Source of the DNA: JBHJGU01 sp050331475
GTDB lineage: Bacteria; Pseudomonadota; Alphaproteobacteria; Caulobacterales; Maricaulaceae
Direction of reading: 5' to 3'
Length of the DNA stretch: 64,000 bases
Assembly (NCBI GenBank): GCA_050331475.1
Contig: JBHJGU010000032.1
Coordinates: 5,144 to 69,143 of the forward strand
Within the stretch, counting starts at the first letter, position 1; the number at the start of each line of letters is the position of its first letter. Of the stretch, positions 37,946-47,280 are shown in pieces. Both the position numbers and the translations under genes were made by a program. Below the pieces are notes generated by a model. It was given only the letters and a program-made list of their open reading frames with translations, ran no database searches and had not been told where the DNA came from.

Positions 37946-38770
37946 TCAGCAGCCGGCGCGGCGTTTTTCGATATCGGCTTGCTGGCGTACCCGTTCGGGC
38001 GCGTTCGGGAATTCCCGACCCAACAGGCTCAACGTCTTACAGGCTTCCTCAGCATCACCGGTATTGGCGAGTGCTGCGCCTAATTTCACCAGCGAATCCG
38101 GCGCTTTCACACTGCCCCGGTGCTCGCCCAGCACGGTGAGGTAAGCCTGCGCCGCGTCGGCATAGCGCGCGTCAAGAAACGCGATTTCGCCGAGCCAGAA
38201 ATAGGCGTCGCCCGCTAGCGGGTCCGCGTCAAAGGTCTCGACAAAGGCGGTGAGTTGGGTTTCGGCCTGATCGAAATTGAGCCGGGTCAACGCATCATAG
38301 GCTTGGGTGTAAGCCCGTTGCGCGTCTCCGCCCGCAACCGCGTTGCGCGGATCGATAAACCCCGAGGGTGCGGTTTCCGCCGCGTCAAGCTGGGACCCCA
38401 GGGTTCCGGGCGGCGCGCTGAACAGGGCGTCCGGATTGATCCGGGTCTCGGTCTTGGTGTGCAGATCATCAACATCACGCCCGAGCGCGGTTAATTCGTC
38501 GCGCAGACGCCGGTTTTCAAAGCCTAACTGCTCCACCGTACCGGTCAGTTCGCGAACTTCCGCCTCAAGGGCGTCAAGCCGAACCATCAATGCAACGGCT
38601 GCCGGGTCGCCGGTGAGCACCCGTTCGGACACGACCGCCAGCGTCTCTTCCGCCTGGCGCAGGCGGGCGTCCAATTCTTTTCGGCTTTGCCCGCTGGCTG
38701 ATGGGATGCAAAGCCCGGCGATAAGCGCAAACACTATCCAACGAAAGGCGGCCTCTCGAAAACGGTACAA
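37946..38770 (-). CDS. cpoB: Tol-Pal associated periplasmic protein CpoB (YbgF)
   Basis: The 274-residue product has a signal peptide ending ASGQ near residue 28, a coiled-coil trimer region (residues 30-95, ELDARLRQAEETLAVVSERV) and C-terminal TPR repeats (AYTQAYDALTRLNFDQAETQ, DAYFWLGEIAFLDARYADAA and SLVKLGAALANTGDAEEACK). CpoB links Tol energy to outer-membrane constriction and PBP1B at division. The start is a TTG at 38770, which gives a proper signal peptide. A strong hairpin lies between it and pal. Confidence 0.88.
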   Translation of the reverse strand: MYRFREAAFRWIVFALIAGLCIPSASGQSRKELDARLRQAEETLAVVSERVLTGDPAAVALMVRLDALEAEVRELTGTVEQLGFENRRLRDELTALGRDVDDLHTKTETRINPDALFSAPPGTLGSQLDAAETAPSGFIDPRNAVAGGDAQRAYTQAYDALTRLNFDQAETQLTAFVETFDADPLAGDAYFWLGEIAFLDARYADAAQAYLTVLGEHRGSVKAPDSLVKLGAALANTGDAEEACKTLSLLGREFPNAPERVRQQADIEKRRAGC

Positions 38771-38826
38771 CTTCCCCGACCATTGGACGAAAAATGTTGC
38801 CGAACGATTGGCGAAATTACGGCAAA

Positions 38827-38855
38827 GCGCGCCGTGGGCGTCACGGCGCGCTTTT
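38827..38855 (-). terminator. Strong hairpin between pal and cpoB
   Basis: GCGCGCCGTG and CACGGCGCGC form a perfect 10-bp stem with a five-base loop. On the minus strand it is followed by only TTTG, on the plus strand by CTTTTCTC. Placed just after pal and before cpoB, it could be a leaky terminator or an mRNA stabiliser that lowers cpoB expression. Confidence 0.6.
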
Positions 38856-38897
38856 CTCTGTTCCGAAGCGATCCCGCACCAAAAGCGGGCGTGTTGT

Positions 38898-39446
38898 TTA
38901 GCTTGTGCGCGGGTTCACCAAGCGCGTATGGCCGTTTCGATTGCGCGACCAGGCTTCTTCGTTAGAGCGCCCGTCAATCGGACGTTCTTTGCCATAAGAG
39001 ATCGTGGTGATGCGCGCGGCGTCGACGCCTTGGCCGACGAGGAAGTTGCGCACCGCATTCGCCCGACGGGCGCCCAGCGCGATATTGTATTCCCGCGTGC
39101 CGCGCTCGTCACAATGGCCTTCGATAACAACGTTGATATCGCCATATTGTTGAAGCCAAGCGGCTTGCTGGCGCAGGGTGGCCTGAGCAGAGCTAGACAG
39201 CCGCGACTCGTCGAGGGCGAAGAACACGCGGTCGCCGGCGTTGACGTTGAAGTCAGCTTGAGAGCCGGGTAATTCGGTTGGCGCGGCCGCGGCCGGACGC
39301 GTGGTCGGGTGCGGAGCGGGCGTCGGTTCGGCCTGCGGCGGCGGAGCCGGCGGGGTGACCGGCGCGGTGTCGTTTTGAGCGCAGGCCGAAACGCCAAAAG
39401 CGGCGGCTACGGCGAGCATGGAGAGGCGAGCTGACGTGAGGCGCAT
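38898..39446 (-). CDS. pal: Peptidoglycan-associated lipoprotein Pal
   Basis: The 182-residue lipoprotein has a signal ending in the lipobox VSAC (Cys near 20), a Pro/Ala-rich spacer (about 25-60) and the OmpA-like peptidoglycan-binding domain: VFFALDESRLSSSAQATLRQ, VIEGHCDERGTREYNIALGA, RRANAVRNFLVGQGV and ISYGKERP. It binds peptidoglycan and TolB. ATG 39446 follows GGGGGAT. Standard position after tolB. Confidence 0.95.
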   Translation of the reverse strand: MRLTSARLSMLAVAAAFGVSACAQNDTAPVTPPAPPPQAEPTPAPHPTTRPAAAAPTELPGSQADFNVNAGDRVFFALDESRLSSSAQATLRQQAAWLQQYGDINVVIEGHCDERGTREYNIALGARRANAVRNFLVGQGVDAARITTISYGKERPIDGRSNEEAWSRNRNGHTRLVNPRTS

Positions 39447-39614
39447 AATCGATATCCCCCAAGGATAGGCGCGAATAAAAGCGAAAAGCGCTGAAGACAA
39501 CGCCACTCGCAGGCAGACGACGCGTCATAGCGCAGTCTTACGACGAAAGTGCGAAACACGTATGCGGCGACGACCTGCCACCGCCGCCCAAGCTTAAGCG
39601 TAACCACGTCTGTG

Positions 39615-40934
39615 TTACTGGATCAAGGGCGACCATGCAGGGTCTGAGGCGGGACCCGGCGTTGGCGCCGGCGCTAGATTCCGTCCGGTCAAATCAACAC
39701 TCCATATTTCGCTTTGGGCGTCCAGCCCGCGTTGTTCGCGGGTAAACAACAAAACCCGTCCGTTCGGCGACCAGGTCGGCCCTTCGTCCAAGAAGCTTTC
39801 GGTCAACAGCCGCTCCGCCGACCCGTCCGGACGCATGACGCCGATGTGGAACTGGCCTTGGTGTTGTTTCGTAAAGGCGATCAGATCGCCGCGCGGGGAC
39901 CACACCGGTGTCGAATAACTCCCTTGACCGAAGCTAATCCGCTGAACCTCTGATCCGTCCGCGTTCATGACGTAGATTTGGGGCGACCCGCCACGATCGG
40001 AGGTGAAGGTGACCCGCTCTCCGTCCGGCGCGAAACTGGGTGAGGTGTCAATGGCGGGACTATCGGTCAGCTGCGTTGTCGTGCGCGTGCGTAAATCCAT
40101 TACGTAAATGTCGGAATCCCCATCTCGCTCTAGGCTCATGATCACGGAACTGCCGTCCGGGGAGAACCGGGGCGCGAACGTCATGCCGGGGAAGTCGCCC
40201 AATGATTCTTGTCGGCCGGTTTCGATGTTGAAAATGAACACGTTTGGGCGATCACCAAGATAGGACAGATAGGTGATTTCTTGCAAGGTCGGCGAAAAGC
40301 GCGGGGTCAACACGGTGTAAGAGCCGTTGGTAAGGAAACTCGGATTAGCGCCGTCCTGATCCATAATGGCGAGGCGTTTGACGCGCGCGGTCTTGGGTCC
40401 GGACTCCGCGATGAACACCACCCGGGTGTCGAAATAACCGGGCTCTCCGGTCAAACGCTCATAGACAGCGTCAGAAATCTTGTGCGCAATCCGGCGCCAA
40501 TTTTCTGGTGTTGATTCAATGCGTTGACCACGCAGCTGGCTTTCCGCCACGACGTCCCACAGCCGAAAGGACGCCTCCAACGCACCCGCCTCGCCAATGC
40601 GCACTCGTCCGGATAACAACGCCTGGGTGTTAATGATCCGCCAGTCCTGAAACCGCGGGGTGATGTCGATGTTCGACTGCGTTTCGATAAACGCTGCGGG
40701 GTTGATCGGCGCAAACAGGCCAGAGCGCTGCAGGTTATTGGTCACGACCTGGGCGATTTGCTCGCCCAAAATCCGCTCTTGCTCGGTGGCGCCGAGGAAG
40801 GTGGGCACGGCGACCTTGAGCGGATCGAGATGGCCTTGGGTGACATCGATTTCCAGCTGGGCGACGGCTGAGCCGGCGATGAGACCGAGCCCAGCGATCG
40901 CGGCGATAAACCGAGACAAGATCCGGTTCAACAT
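39615..40934 (-). CDS. tolB: Tol-Pal system protein TolB
   Basis: The 439-residue periplasmic protein has a signal peptide ending AVAQ near 24, an N-terminal alpha/beta domain ([20 protein letters not shown]) and a beta-propeller with repeats such as [54 protein letters not shown] and [15 protein letters not shown]. It binds Pal and TolA. ATG 40934 is chosen for the ribosome site GGAGAGG; a TTG five codons earlier is rejected. Confidence 0.95.
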   Translation of the reverse strand: MLNRILSRFIAAIAGLGLIAGSAVAQLEIDVTQGHLDPLKVAVPTFLGATEQERILGEQIAQVVTNNLQRSGLFAPINPAAFIETQSNIDITPRFQDWRIINTQALLSGRVRIGEAGALEASFRLWDVVAESQLRGQRIESTPENWRRIAHKISDAVYERLTGEPGYFDTRVVFIAESGPKTARVKRLAIMDQDGANPSFLTNGSYTVLTPRFSPTLQEITYLSYLGDRPNVFIFNIETGRQESLGDFPGMTFAPRFSPDGSSVIMSLERDGDSDIYVMDLRTRTTTQLTDSPAIDTSPSFAPDGERVTFTSDRGGSPQIYVMNADGSEVQRISFGQGSYSTPVWSPRGDLIAFTKQHQGQFHIGVMRPDGSAERLLTESFLDEGPTWSPNGRVLLFTREQRGLDAQSEIWSVDLTGRNLAPAPTPGPASDPAWSPLIQ

Positions 40935-40961
40935 AAGTTTCCTCTCCAAACGATCGTTTGG

Positions 40962-41831
40962 TCATCGACCCGACGCAACGCGGGGATCGAAGGTGACGAC
41001 GACAGATTTCCAGCGATCGTATTTCTCCACAGGCAGCGTGTAGGGCGCGCATTGGATGACGGCCCGCCGCGCACGCTCGCCAGCGGTGCGCAGATAGGGA
41101 TCGCCCGAGCCGATGATCCGGACACGATCCAACAGCTTAGGCGCGCCGCGCGTCGAGCCGTCAGGGTTCAAGTTGACCTCCACCTTCACCACCAATTGGG
41201 ACGGATCCGGGGCGTCCAGCGGGATCCGCCAGCATTTTTCTATTTGAATCCGCAGCGCGTCGGTTTCCGATAGGGTCAGCGCGTCCCCCGCGCCGACGCT
41301 GCGCCGCTCGGGCGCCGGCGGCGTTTCCGATGCGGTTTCCGGTTGCGCGCGCGCTTCATCTTGCTTGCGGTTCACCAATTCATTGAGCCGGGCGAGATCC
41401 AAACTGGGCTCCGGTTCCGGCTCCGGCTCCGGCGCAGGTTCTGCTTCCGGCTCGGGGTCAGGCTCCGGTTCGGGCTCAGGCTCCGATTCGGGCTCAGGGT
41501 CCGGCTCGGGCTCCGGCTCAGGCTCCGGCTCGGGCTCAGGTTCCGGCTCGGGCTCAGGTTCCGGGAGCGGAATCGCTTCGGGTTCCGGCGGTGGGGGAGG
41601 CGGCGGGGGTGGCGGCGCCACCCGCTCCGGCTCGCGTTCCGGTTCTGGCGGCGGCGTTTCTGACGTGGCGGCCGCGGCGGAGACATTCGAGGTCTCCCCG
41701 ATGGAAACAAGTTCGATGGGGATGAGCGGGGGAATCTCCGGGGGTGGTTCAGGCGGACGATCCAGCCGAATAAAAGCCGCTGCGAACAGGGCGATGTGGG
41801 CGGCGAAGGAGGCCGGTCCGCCGATCTTCAT
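40962..41831 (-). CDS. tolA: TolA-like energy-transducing protein
   Basis: The 289-residue product has one N-terminal membrane helix ([14 protein letters not shown]), then a proline-rich stretch with nine consecutive Pro near residue 75, then about 55 residues of Pro-Glu dipeptides (residues 90-150), a helical part ([20 protein letters not shown]) and a C-terminal TolA/TonB-type domain ([19 protein letters not shown], then [14 protein letters not shown]). Its place between tolR and tolB fixes the identity. The long Pro-Glu arm replaces the alanine-rich helix of enteric TolA and should span the periplasm as a stiff rod. Confidence 0.9.
   Translation of the reverse strand: MKIGGPASFAAHIALFAAAFIRLDRPPEPPPEIPPLIPIELVSIGETSNVSAAAATSETPPPEPEREPERVAPPPPPPPPPPEPEAIPLPEPEPEPEPEPEPEPEPEPEPDPEPESEPEPEPEPDPEPEAEPAPEPEPEPEPSLDLARLNELVNRKQDEARAQPETASETPPAPERRSVGAGDALTLSETDALRIQIEKCWRIPLDAPDPSQLVVKVEVNLNPDGSTRGAPKLLDRVRIIGSGDPYLRTAGERARRAVIQCAPYTLPVEKYDRWKSVVVTFDPRVASGR
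41397..41574. repeat. Low-complexity repeat encoding the TolA Pro-Glu arm
   Basis: On the plus strand the sequence is a chain of GGCTCCGG, GGTTCCGG and GGCTCAGG hexamer-type units. Such tracts can expand or shrink by slippage in steps of two residues without breaking the frame. Third-position variation shows that it is not freshly expanded. Confidence 0.8.
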
Positions 41832-41840
41832 CGACCCCGC

Positions 41841-42293
41841 CTATTCGTCCGCCGCGGCGGCCACCGCAGCGGGGTCGGTCACTAGCCCGATATTGGAGAA
41901 ACCCGCTGCGCTCAGCCGCGCCATCACACCGACGACGCAGCCATATTCCGCCGTCCCATCGGCGCGGACGAACACCCGCTCCTCATAGCCCGTTTCCCCG
42001 ATCGCCAGTAGGCGAGGAACCAGGGCGTCGGCCTCCACCTCGGTCTCCTGCAAGAACACCGTGCAATCGGCTTGGATGCTCACGGTCAGCGGTTCCTCGT
42101 CGGAAGGGAGCGCGCGCGCCTCGGTCTGGGGCAGGTCAAGCGGAACCCCCACCGTAAGCAGCGGTGCGGTGACCATGAACACAATCAACAGCACCAACAT
42201 GACGTCCACAAACGGGGTGACGTTAATCTCCGCACGCGGGGAGAACCGTGGCCCGCCGCGTCGGCTCGGTCCGGGTAGGCTCGCTCCCATCAA
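41841..42293 (-). CDS. tolR: Tol-Pal system protein TolR
   Basis: The 150-residue ExbD/TolR-type protein has a short cytoplasmic N-terminus with INVTPFVDVMLVLLIVFMVT, which carries the membrane Asp needed for proton flow, then a periplasmic domain ending FSNIGLVTDPAAVAAAADE. Its start overlaps the tolQ stop by four bases. Confidence 0.95.
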   Translation of the reverse strand: MMGASLPGPSRRGGPRFSPRAEINVTPFVDVMLVLLIVFMVTAPLLTVGVPLDLPQTEARALPSDEEPLTVSIQADCTVFLQETEVEADALVPRLLAIGETGYEERVFVRADGTAEYGCVVGVMARLSAAGFSNIGLVTDPAAVAAAADE

Positions 42294-43024
42294 ACGCTCC
42301 TTTCGGTCAACCGACGCGATAGGATCGCAGACAATTCGTCAGCGTAGGACTCCACTCGGACGGCGTAGCGCGCGAGATCGGTCGCAAACTTGTTATAGAA
42401 AATGACTGCTGGGATCGCGGCCACCAGGCCGAGCGCCGTCGCAAACAGCGCCTCCGCCAGGCCGGGCGCGACGACGGCCAGGTTGGTGTCTTGGCTTAAC
42501 GCGATGGAGCGGAACGAGTTCATTATGCCCCAAACTGTGCCGAACAGACCGATAAAGGGGGCTGACGAGCCGATGGAGGCCAGCACACCGAGCCCGTTTT
42601 CCACCCGCGACAGCTCGCGGGTCACCGTTAACCCCATGACGCGGTCAATGCGTTCCTTTTGGCTTAAAACTTGGGCGTCCGAGGCGGGCCGACTGCGGGC
42701 GTCGCGGTATTCGCGCATCGCTGCACGGAACACCTTGGCGAGCGGGTCGCCGGGGCGTTCGGCGAGCGCTTCGCTGAGTTCGTCTAAGGTTCGGCCCGAC
42801 CAAAACACGTCCTCGAACCGTCGCGCGCGGGCGCGTAAATTTAAGAACATGAATTGTTTGTCGATGACGACGCCCCAACTCCATACCGAGGCCGCCACCA
42901 ACGAGCCCATCACGATTTTCACCACGATATCGGCCTTCAAAAATAAGGCGAGCAAGGTGAATTCGGCCGCTTCCGGGGCGGCGAGTTCGGCGGCGATCGC
43001 GGCCTCTCCGACAGGCAACTGCAT
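42290..43024 (-). CDS. tolQ: Tol-Pal system protein TolQ
   Basis: The 244-residue inner-membrane proton channel protein has a first helix DIVVKIVMGSLVAASVWSWG (about 31-50), a large cytoplasmic loop and two later helices, GVLASIGSSAPFIGLFGTVWGIMN and PGLAEALFATALGLVAAIPA. ATG 43024 has AGGGGAA upstream. It pairs with TolR to energise TolA for outer-membrane invagination at division. Confidence 0.95.
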   Translation of the reverse strand: MQLPVGEAAIAAELAAPEAAEFTLLALFLKADIVVKIVMGSLVAASVWSWGVVIDKQFMFLNLRARARRFEDVFWSGRTLDELSEALAERPGDPLAKVFRAAMREYRDARSRPASDAQVLSQKERIDRVMGLTVTRELSRVENGLGVLASIGSSAPFIGLFGTVWGIMNSFRSIALSQDTNLAVVAPGLAEALFATALGLVAAIPAVIFYNKFATDLARYAVRVESYADELSAILSRRLTERSV

Positions 43025-43100
43025 GGACTGTTCCCCTAGCTGACGCGCGCCGGAACGGATCGGACAGCGCTCAATCCGTCCCACGTTCGATGGCGCGCCA

Positions 43101-43613
43101 TTATGACGATTTGAGGACGCGGGGCGGCGACGACCCCCGCGAGCGTTGCTCCAAATAAGGACTCAAAAGGGTTAGCAAATCCTGGGGCGCGCGTCGCGGG
43201 CGACCCTCAGCGTTTACACACGCCGCAATGATCTTGGCCTCCGCAAGCACGCTCGAGCCGCGCACCAGGGTCTGGTCAATCTCCAACCGCGCGCCGCGTA
43301 TGGTCTGGTAGAGCGTGCGCACCACAAGCGCGTCGTCCACCTGGGCCGGCGCGCCATAGCGCACTCGGATATCGCCGACCACAAACGCCAGCGGATCCGG
43401 TCGTGCCCATAGCTCGGCGTGGCCGATCCCGGCTAATCGGAGAAAGTCCGACCGCCCGCGTTCGAAATACCGCAAATAATTTGCATGATAGACGACGCCG
43501 GTGAAATCGGTGTCCTCGTAATAAACGCGCACGTCCAACTCGTGGACGCGATCGATAAATCGACCGGCGGATGGATGTGGGAGAGGCGACGGCGGCGCGG
43601 CGGAAACAGTCAT
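43101..43613 (-). CDS. ybgC: Tol-Pal associated acyl-CoA thioesterase YbgC
   Basis: The 170-residue hot-dog thioesterase shows the family motif VYYEDTDFTGVVYHANYLRY (catalytic Asp, then His and Tyr) near residue 27-46, followed by FERGRSDFLR and ALVVRTLYQTIRGARLEID. It hydrolyses acyl-CoA or acyl-ACP thioesters and is nearly always the first gene of the tol-pal operon, as here. ATG 43613 is preferred over a start 12 codons upstream. The palindrome TTAAGGCCTTAA lies about 45 bases upstream. Confidence 0.93.
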   Translation of the reverse strand: MTVSAAPPSPLPHPSAGRFIDRVHELDVRVYYEDTDFTGVVYHANYLRYFERGRSDFLRLAGIGHAELWARPDPLAFVVGDIRVRYGAPAQVDDALVVRTLYQTIRGARLEIDQTLVRGSSVLAEAKIIAACVNAEGRPRRAPQDLLTLLSPYLEQRSRGSSPPRVLKSS

Positions 43614-43901
43614 AAGACCGCCATGCCAGAGACCGCGGGCGCAAGGCAAGAGGGATCGGTTTAAGGCCTTAAGCTCAATACAGAACAGATGTTTTGCAAA
43701 CTGTAAGTTTCTCGCGACGGATAAACGAACGAAAGTAACGTATATTACGTCGACTTTCTAAAAAATGTGTCGTCGTCTAAATTGTTAACGTGGAAACAAA
43801 AAAATTTATCCAATTTAACCGCTCATCAATTTCGCGAGATCAAGGGTTCCGTTCGCAATTTCGCAACAAGCGCCGAATTTTGGCTGCTGGAGGCTTTTGA
43901 C
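43614..43901. promoter_or_regulatory. AT-rich divergent region before ybgC and the chemoreceptor gene
   Basis: About 290 bases without a called gene. It holds the palindrome TTAAGGCCTTAA (about 43662-43673) and an AT-rich stretch 43680-43800 with ATAAACG and the partial palindrome ACGTATATTACGT near 43739-43751. Promoters for tol and for the receptor probably lie here. A GTG at 43767 would extend the receptor by 45 residues but lacks a ribosome site. Confidence 0.4.
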
Positions 43902-45386
43902 ATGTTTTTCGCCAAACCCTGCGAGAAAGCCGTGGCGTGGAAACAAGCCGCGGACACGCACTTCGCCGTCATCGAATTCGAGCGGGACGGAACCATCCTC
44001 GACGCCAATCCCGTGTTCCTCTCGGCTATGGGTTATGAAGCGGGCGACATTGTCGGCCGTCACCATCGGATGTTCGTCGAGGAGTCCGTGGCTGCATCGC
44101 CAGACTACGCCCAATTCTGGCGCGACTTGGCGGCCGGCGAACCCGCGAACGGCCGGTTCAAGCGCGTGCGCCGCTCCGGCGCGCCCATTTGGATTGAAGC
44201 GCTCTACACACCGATCCGCGATGATAAAGGCGATGTAGTGCGTGTCATTAAATTCGCGCTGGACGTGACGGCGGAAGTCGAGCGCAGCCTGAATTTTGAG
44301 GCGCAAATGGCGGCGGTTCATCGGGCCCAAGCGGTGATTAGCTTCACACCTCAAGGCGATATTCTCGACGCTAACGCCAATTTCCTCGGTGCGACCGGTT
44401 ACGACCTCGCCGAAATCAAAGGCCGCCACCATCGCATGTTCATGCCCCCCGGTGAGGCCGATCGCCCCGAATACCGCGCGTTCTGGGCGAAACTGGCGGC
44501 GGGCGAAGCCCATAGCGGCCGGTTTAAGCGGGTGAACAAGGCGGGCGAACCGGTCTGGATCGACGCGGTTTATTGCGCGATCCGCAACACGTCAGGCGTG
44601 GTGGAGCGGGTGGTGAAATTCGCCACCGACGTGACCGAACAAGTGCGCCTGCAAGACGCCAACGCCGCGCTCATGCACGCCGTGGACGCGAAAATCGCCG
44701 AAATCGACGCTAGCATCGCCGCGGTGAACCGTCGCGCGCAATCCGCGGACGCGGCTTCCGTCGAAGCGGCCCAAACCGTGGACCGCGTCGCCTCGGCCGG
44801 TGAGGAATTAGCCAGTTCGGTGCGCGCCATCGCCGATCTGGTGGAGGGCTCGAAAACGGCGAGCCAGGTGGTGGTCGATCACGCCCAATCCGCCGACGGA
44901 GCCACCGCCGCCTTGGCGCAATCAGCCCAGGCCATGAACGCGGTGATGGATTTGATCCGCACGATCACCGAAAAGATCAACATCCTCGCGCTCAACGCCA
45001 CCATTGAGGCGGCGCGCGCCGGAGAGGCCGGCAAAGGCTTCGCCGTGGTCGCCCAAGAGGTGAAGTCGCTGGCGCGCCAAGTGGCCGACGCGACCGGCTC
45101 CATCGGCAATGAAATCACCGCGATCCAGGGGGTGTCTGAAGACGTTGCCGGCGCGTTGGGTCGGATCCGCGGCTCCATGGCGGAGTTGGACGGCCAGGTC
45201 GCCGAAGTTAGCGCCATGGCCACCCAGCAATCCGCCGCAACCGCGGAAATCTCCAACAGCATGCAGACGGCCGCGAGCGCAGCGCGCGAAATTGCCGATG
45301 CGGTCGGCGAAATCGGCCAAGCCGCCGCCACGGCCTGCGACGCCGCGGGCCAGGCGCGCCGCGACTTGGCGGCGATGGCTGGCTAA
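43902..45386 (+). CDS. Soluble methyl-accepting chemotaxis protein with two PAS domains
   Basis: The 494-residue protein has no membrane helix. Two tandem PAS domains (about 18-130 and 140-255) carry near-identical blocks: [20 protein letters not shown] with [13 protein letters not shown], and [20 protein letters not shown] with [13 protein letters not shown]. Then comes the signalling domain with the hairpin tip [20 protein letters not shown] (about 360-380). It should sense an internal signal, perhaps redox or oxygen through a bound cofactor, and drive CheA. ATG 43902 has GGAGG eight bases upstream. Confidence 0.92.
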   Translation: MFFAKPCEKAVAWKQAADTHFAVIEFERDGTILDANPVFLSAMGYEAGDIVGRHHRMFVEESVAASPDYAQFWRDLAAGEPANGRFKRVRRSGAPIWIEALYTPIRDDKGDVVRVIKFALDVTAEVERSLNFEAQMAAVHRAQAVISFTPQGDILDANANFLGATGYDLAEIKGRHHRMFMPPGEADRPEYRAFWAKLAAGEAHSGRFKRVNKAGEPVWIDAVYCAIRNTSGVVERVVKFATDVTEQVRLQDANAALMHAVDAKIAEIDASIAAVNRRAQSADAASVEAAQTVDRVASAGEELASSVRAIADLVEGSKTASQVVVDHAQSADGATAALAQSAQAMNAVMDLIRTITEKINILALNATIEAARAGEAGKGFAVVAQEVKSLARQVADATGSIGNEITAIQGVSEDVAGALGRIRGSMAELDGQVAEVSAMATQQSAATAEISNSMQTAASAAREIADAVGEIGQAAATACDAAGQARRDLAAMAG

Positions 45387-45414
45387 GCGTCGTGGTGACT
45401 GGCGCCGGTGCGCG

Positions 45415-46074
45415 CTAGCGGTTAAAATTGGCGAACGGGTCGACGTCGCTCGGGGTTTCGGGTTGCTCTTCGGTTCCCGCCGGCTCCAAAGCGGGACCCT
45501 CGTCGACCACCCCTCGGGCGGCGTCGTCGGCGCGTTTTTTCGCGGCCGCTTTGGCGACCACGGCGTCCAGCTCGATCTGGGTGCACAGGCCCAGCTGCAC
45601 CGGGTCGACCGGCTTGATGTTCGCCGCATTCCAATGGCTGCGGTCGCGCACGGACTCAATGGTGGGTCGGGTGGTGCCCACGAGTTTGGAGATTTGCCCG
45701 TCGGTCAATTCCGGATGGTTGCGCAGCAGCCACGCAATGGCGTCGGGCCGGTCTTGGCGGCGCGACAGCGGGGTGTAGCGGGGGCCTTTCTTCGCCGTCT
45801 TGGCGGCCATCTTTTGAACGTCTTGGTGCTTAGCCTCCACCGCGACCATGCGATAGCCCTCATCGGCTTGGCCTTTTTCGATCTCCTCGCGGGTGAGTTG
45901 ACCCCCGGCGATCGGGTCGAGCCCGCGCACCCCCGCAGCTACGTCCCCATCCGCAATGCCTTTGACCTCCAAATGGTGCAGGCCGCAGAAATCGGCGATC
46001 TGGTCAAAGGACAGGCTGGTGTTGTCGATCAACCACACGGCGGTGGCTTTCGGCATCAGAATCTTCTCGGCCAT
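45415..46074 (-). CDS. trcR: Cell cycle regulator TrcR (DUF1013)
   Basis: The 219-residue product begins AEKILMPKATAVWLIDNTSL and follows the DUF1013 family: FCGLHHLEVKGIADGDVAAG, GLDPIAGGQLTREEIEKGQA and a helix-turn-helix region PDAIAWLLRNHPELTDGQIS followed by LVGTTRPTIESVRDR. DUF1013 proteins were renamed TrcR as cell-cycle transcription regulators in alphaproteobacteria. ATG 46074 follows a GAGGAG. An intrinsic terminator-like hairpin lies in its leader. Confidence 0.9.
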   Translation of the reverse strand: MAEKILMPKATAVWLIDNTSLSFDQIADFCGLHHLEVKGIADGDVAAGVRGLDPIAGGQLTREEIEKGQADEGYRMVAVEAKHQDVQKMAAKTAKKGPRYTPLSRRQDRPDAIAWLLRNHPELTDGQISKLVGTTRPTIESVRDRSHWNAANIKPVDPVQLGLCTQIELDAVVAKAAAKKRADDAARGVVDEGPALEPAGTEEQPETPSDVDPFANFNR

Positions 46075-46107
46075 GACGGGGCTCCTCAAGCGCCCGCACG
46101 GGACGCA

Positions 46108-46142
46108 AAAACAAAACGACCCGACGCGTTCGCGCCGGGTCT
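46108..46142 (-). terminator. Terminator-like hairpin in the trcR leader
   Basis: On the minus strand ACCCGGCGCG and CGCGTCGGGT pair (one G-U), followed by CGTTTTGTTTTT. It ends about 33 bases before the trcR ATG, in the same direction. It is either an attenuator for trcR or the end of a short transcript starting in 46150-46260. Confidence 0.6.
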
Positions 46143-46270
46143 GGCTTTAGCGGCGCGCAGCGCACGCTTTCGATCTCAAACATAAGCGCGAACCGACACA
46201 GAGGGAAGGGGGGGCGGACGCGAGCGCCCTTGCGCGTTCCTGCTCCGGATTGTCACGCAACATTCAATAA
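46143..46270. other. Intergenic boundary between core DNA and an AT-rich insert
   Basis: No gene is seen. The GC-rich core sequence changes to AT-rich sequence at about 46255-46265, just where the truncated RTX-like frame begins. A short G-run (GGGGGGG, near 46208-46215) stands out. Confidence 0.35.
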
Positions 46271-46597
46271 TCTCAGGTTGCGTCATATTCCCAATACCAT
46301 GAAATTGAATTTCGCGACGGGGTTCGATTATCGGACGTCAATATATCTAAAGACGATGACGGTTGGGAGATTGAGATACAGGGTCGCGACGGTGAGCTAG
46401 AATTTGAAGGCGTTTTAAATAGTATTATCGTCGACGGTATCGATGTAACGCTCGGGGAGCTATTAGGCGAAACTGCGGAATCAACACCATTCAGTAATGC
46501 TCAAGACGTTAAGAGTCGCATGAATGCCGATGACGCTTATAGTTATTATTCGGAAATTTTTGATGAAATCAGTGTTCGGCTTTTGGAGATTGCTTGA
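46271..46597 (+). pseudogene. 5'-truncated C-terminal tail of an RTX/hemolysin-like secreted protein
   Basis: The frame is open from a TAA at 46268-46270 to TGA 46595-46597 (108 codons), but has no ATG, GTG or TTG before 46519, so the 5' part is missing. The reading HEIEFRDGVRLSDVNISKDD, then GWEIEIQGRDGELEFEGVLN and VDGIDVTLGELLGE, resembles the end of calcium-binding RTX proteins, where beta-roll repeats give way to IEFxDG-type segments and a helical tail. The family call is by look only. The sequence is AT-rich and overlaps the next gene by one base (TGATG), which suggests that they were once one operon. Confidence 0.5.
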
Positions 46598-47280
46598 TGA
46601 GGCTTTTCGCGCTGATTGTAGGCTTGTTCTTCGCAGGTGCGGCGTTGGCTGCGTCGCCAGATATAAGAGTACATGAAAAACTTGTAGATTTTGATCGGAA
46701 AGCGGATGTATTTGTTGAGTACCTCAAGTATCTGACGTGGACGAATAAATCGGATGTTGAAGCTGTTTCGAAACGGGTTGAGGATTCTCATTTGTCATTC
46801 CAGCGTTTCAGAAACAAGGAAATTTCGGGCCTCGAGCATTTATTTGACATGTGTCTTTTTGTAAGTCACGATTTGTCTGAAACGCTTTGGAAAAAAATGC
46901 GGCCTGGCGCCTTGTGGGAAGGTAAAGACCTGTTCAGCGAAGAAATCGTTCTGTTGGATCATATCTATTATTCTGGAATGAGTTGCGGTTTGTGGTTTGG
47001 ATTTAACGAATATGGAGCCGCTGCACGTCAATTCTTACGAGAAAAATATCCTAATTACACATATTGCCCGCAACCTTTGCCGGACTTCCTCGCTGATATT
47101 CCTTGGTGGCGGGACGAGATGCGACCTGAGGCCGCCGTTTTTGTCCAATACGGCCTCAAGCGACCGGATCGTCTCAAGGAAGAGTTCATCGACGTGTTCC
47201 TCGCCGAAGCCTATGTAGACCTCGGTTACATTCAGCTCGATGGCGGACCCTGTCCCGAGCCTAAGTCGGCGTCAGAATGA
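46597..47280 (+). CDS. Exported protein of unknown function, accessory
   Basis: The 227-residue product has a signal peptide (RLFALIVGLFFAGAALAAS, cleavage about residue 19) and a mostly helical mature part with five cysteines, including DMCLFVSHD, GMSCGLWFGF and YTYCPQPLPD. I do not recognise it. ATG 46597 overlaps the stop of the RTX-like tail, so translation is coupled. The first 500 bases are AT-rich, the last 180 more like the core. An exported partner of a secreted toxin (immunity or chaperone) would fit the arrangement, but that is inference. The end overlaps the convergent oxidoreductase by 20 bases. Confidence 0.6.
   Translation: MRLFALIVGLFFAGAALAASPDIRVHEKLVDFDRKADVFVEYLKYLTWTNKSDVEAVSKRVEDSHLSFQRFRNKEISGLEHLFDMCLFVSHDLSETLWKKMRPGALWEGKDLFSEEIVLLDHIYYSGMSCGLWFGFNEYGAAARQFLREKYPNYTYCPQPLPDFLADIPWWRDEMRPEAAVFVQYGLKRPDRLKEEFIDVFLAEAYVDLGYIQLDGGPCPEPKSASE

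Noticed and set aside
43767..43901. Earlier GTG start for the PAS chemoreceptor
   Set aside because: No ribosome site; the ATG at 43902 has GGAGG at ideal spacing and gives the usual short N-terminus before the first PAS domain.
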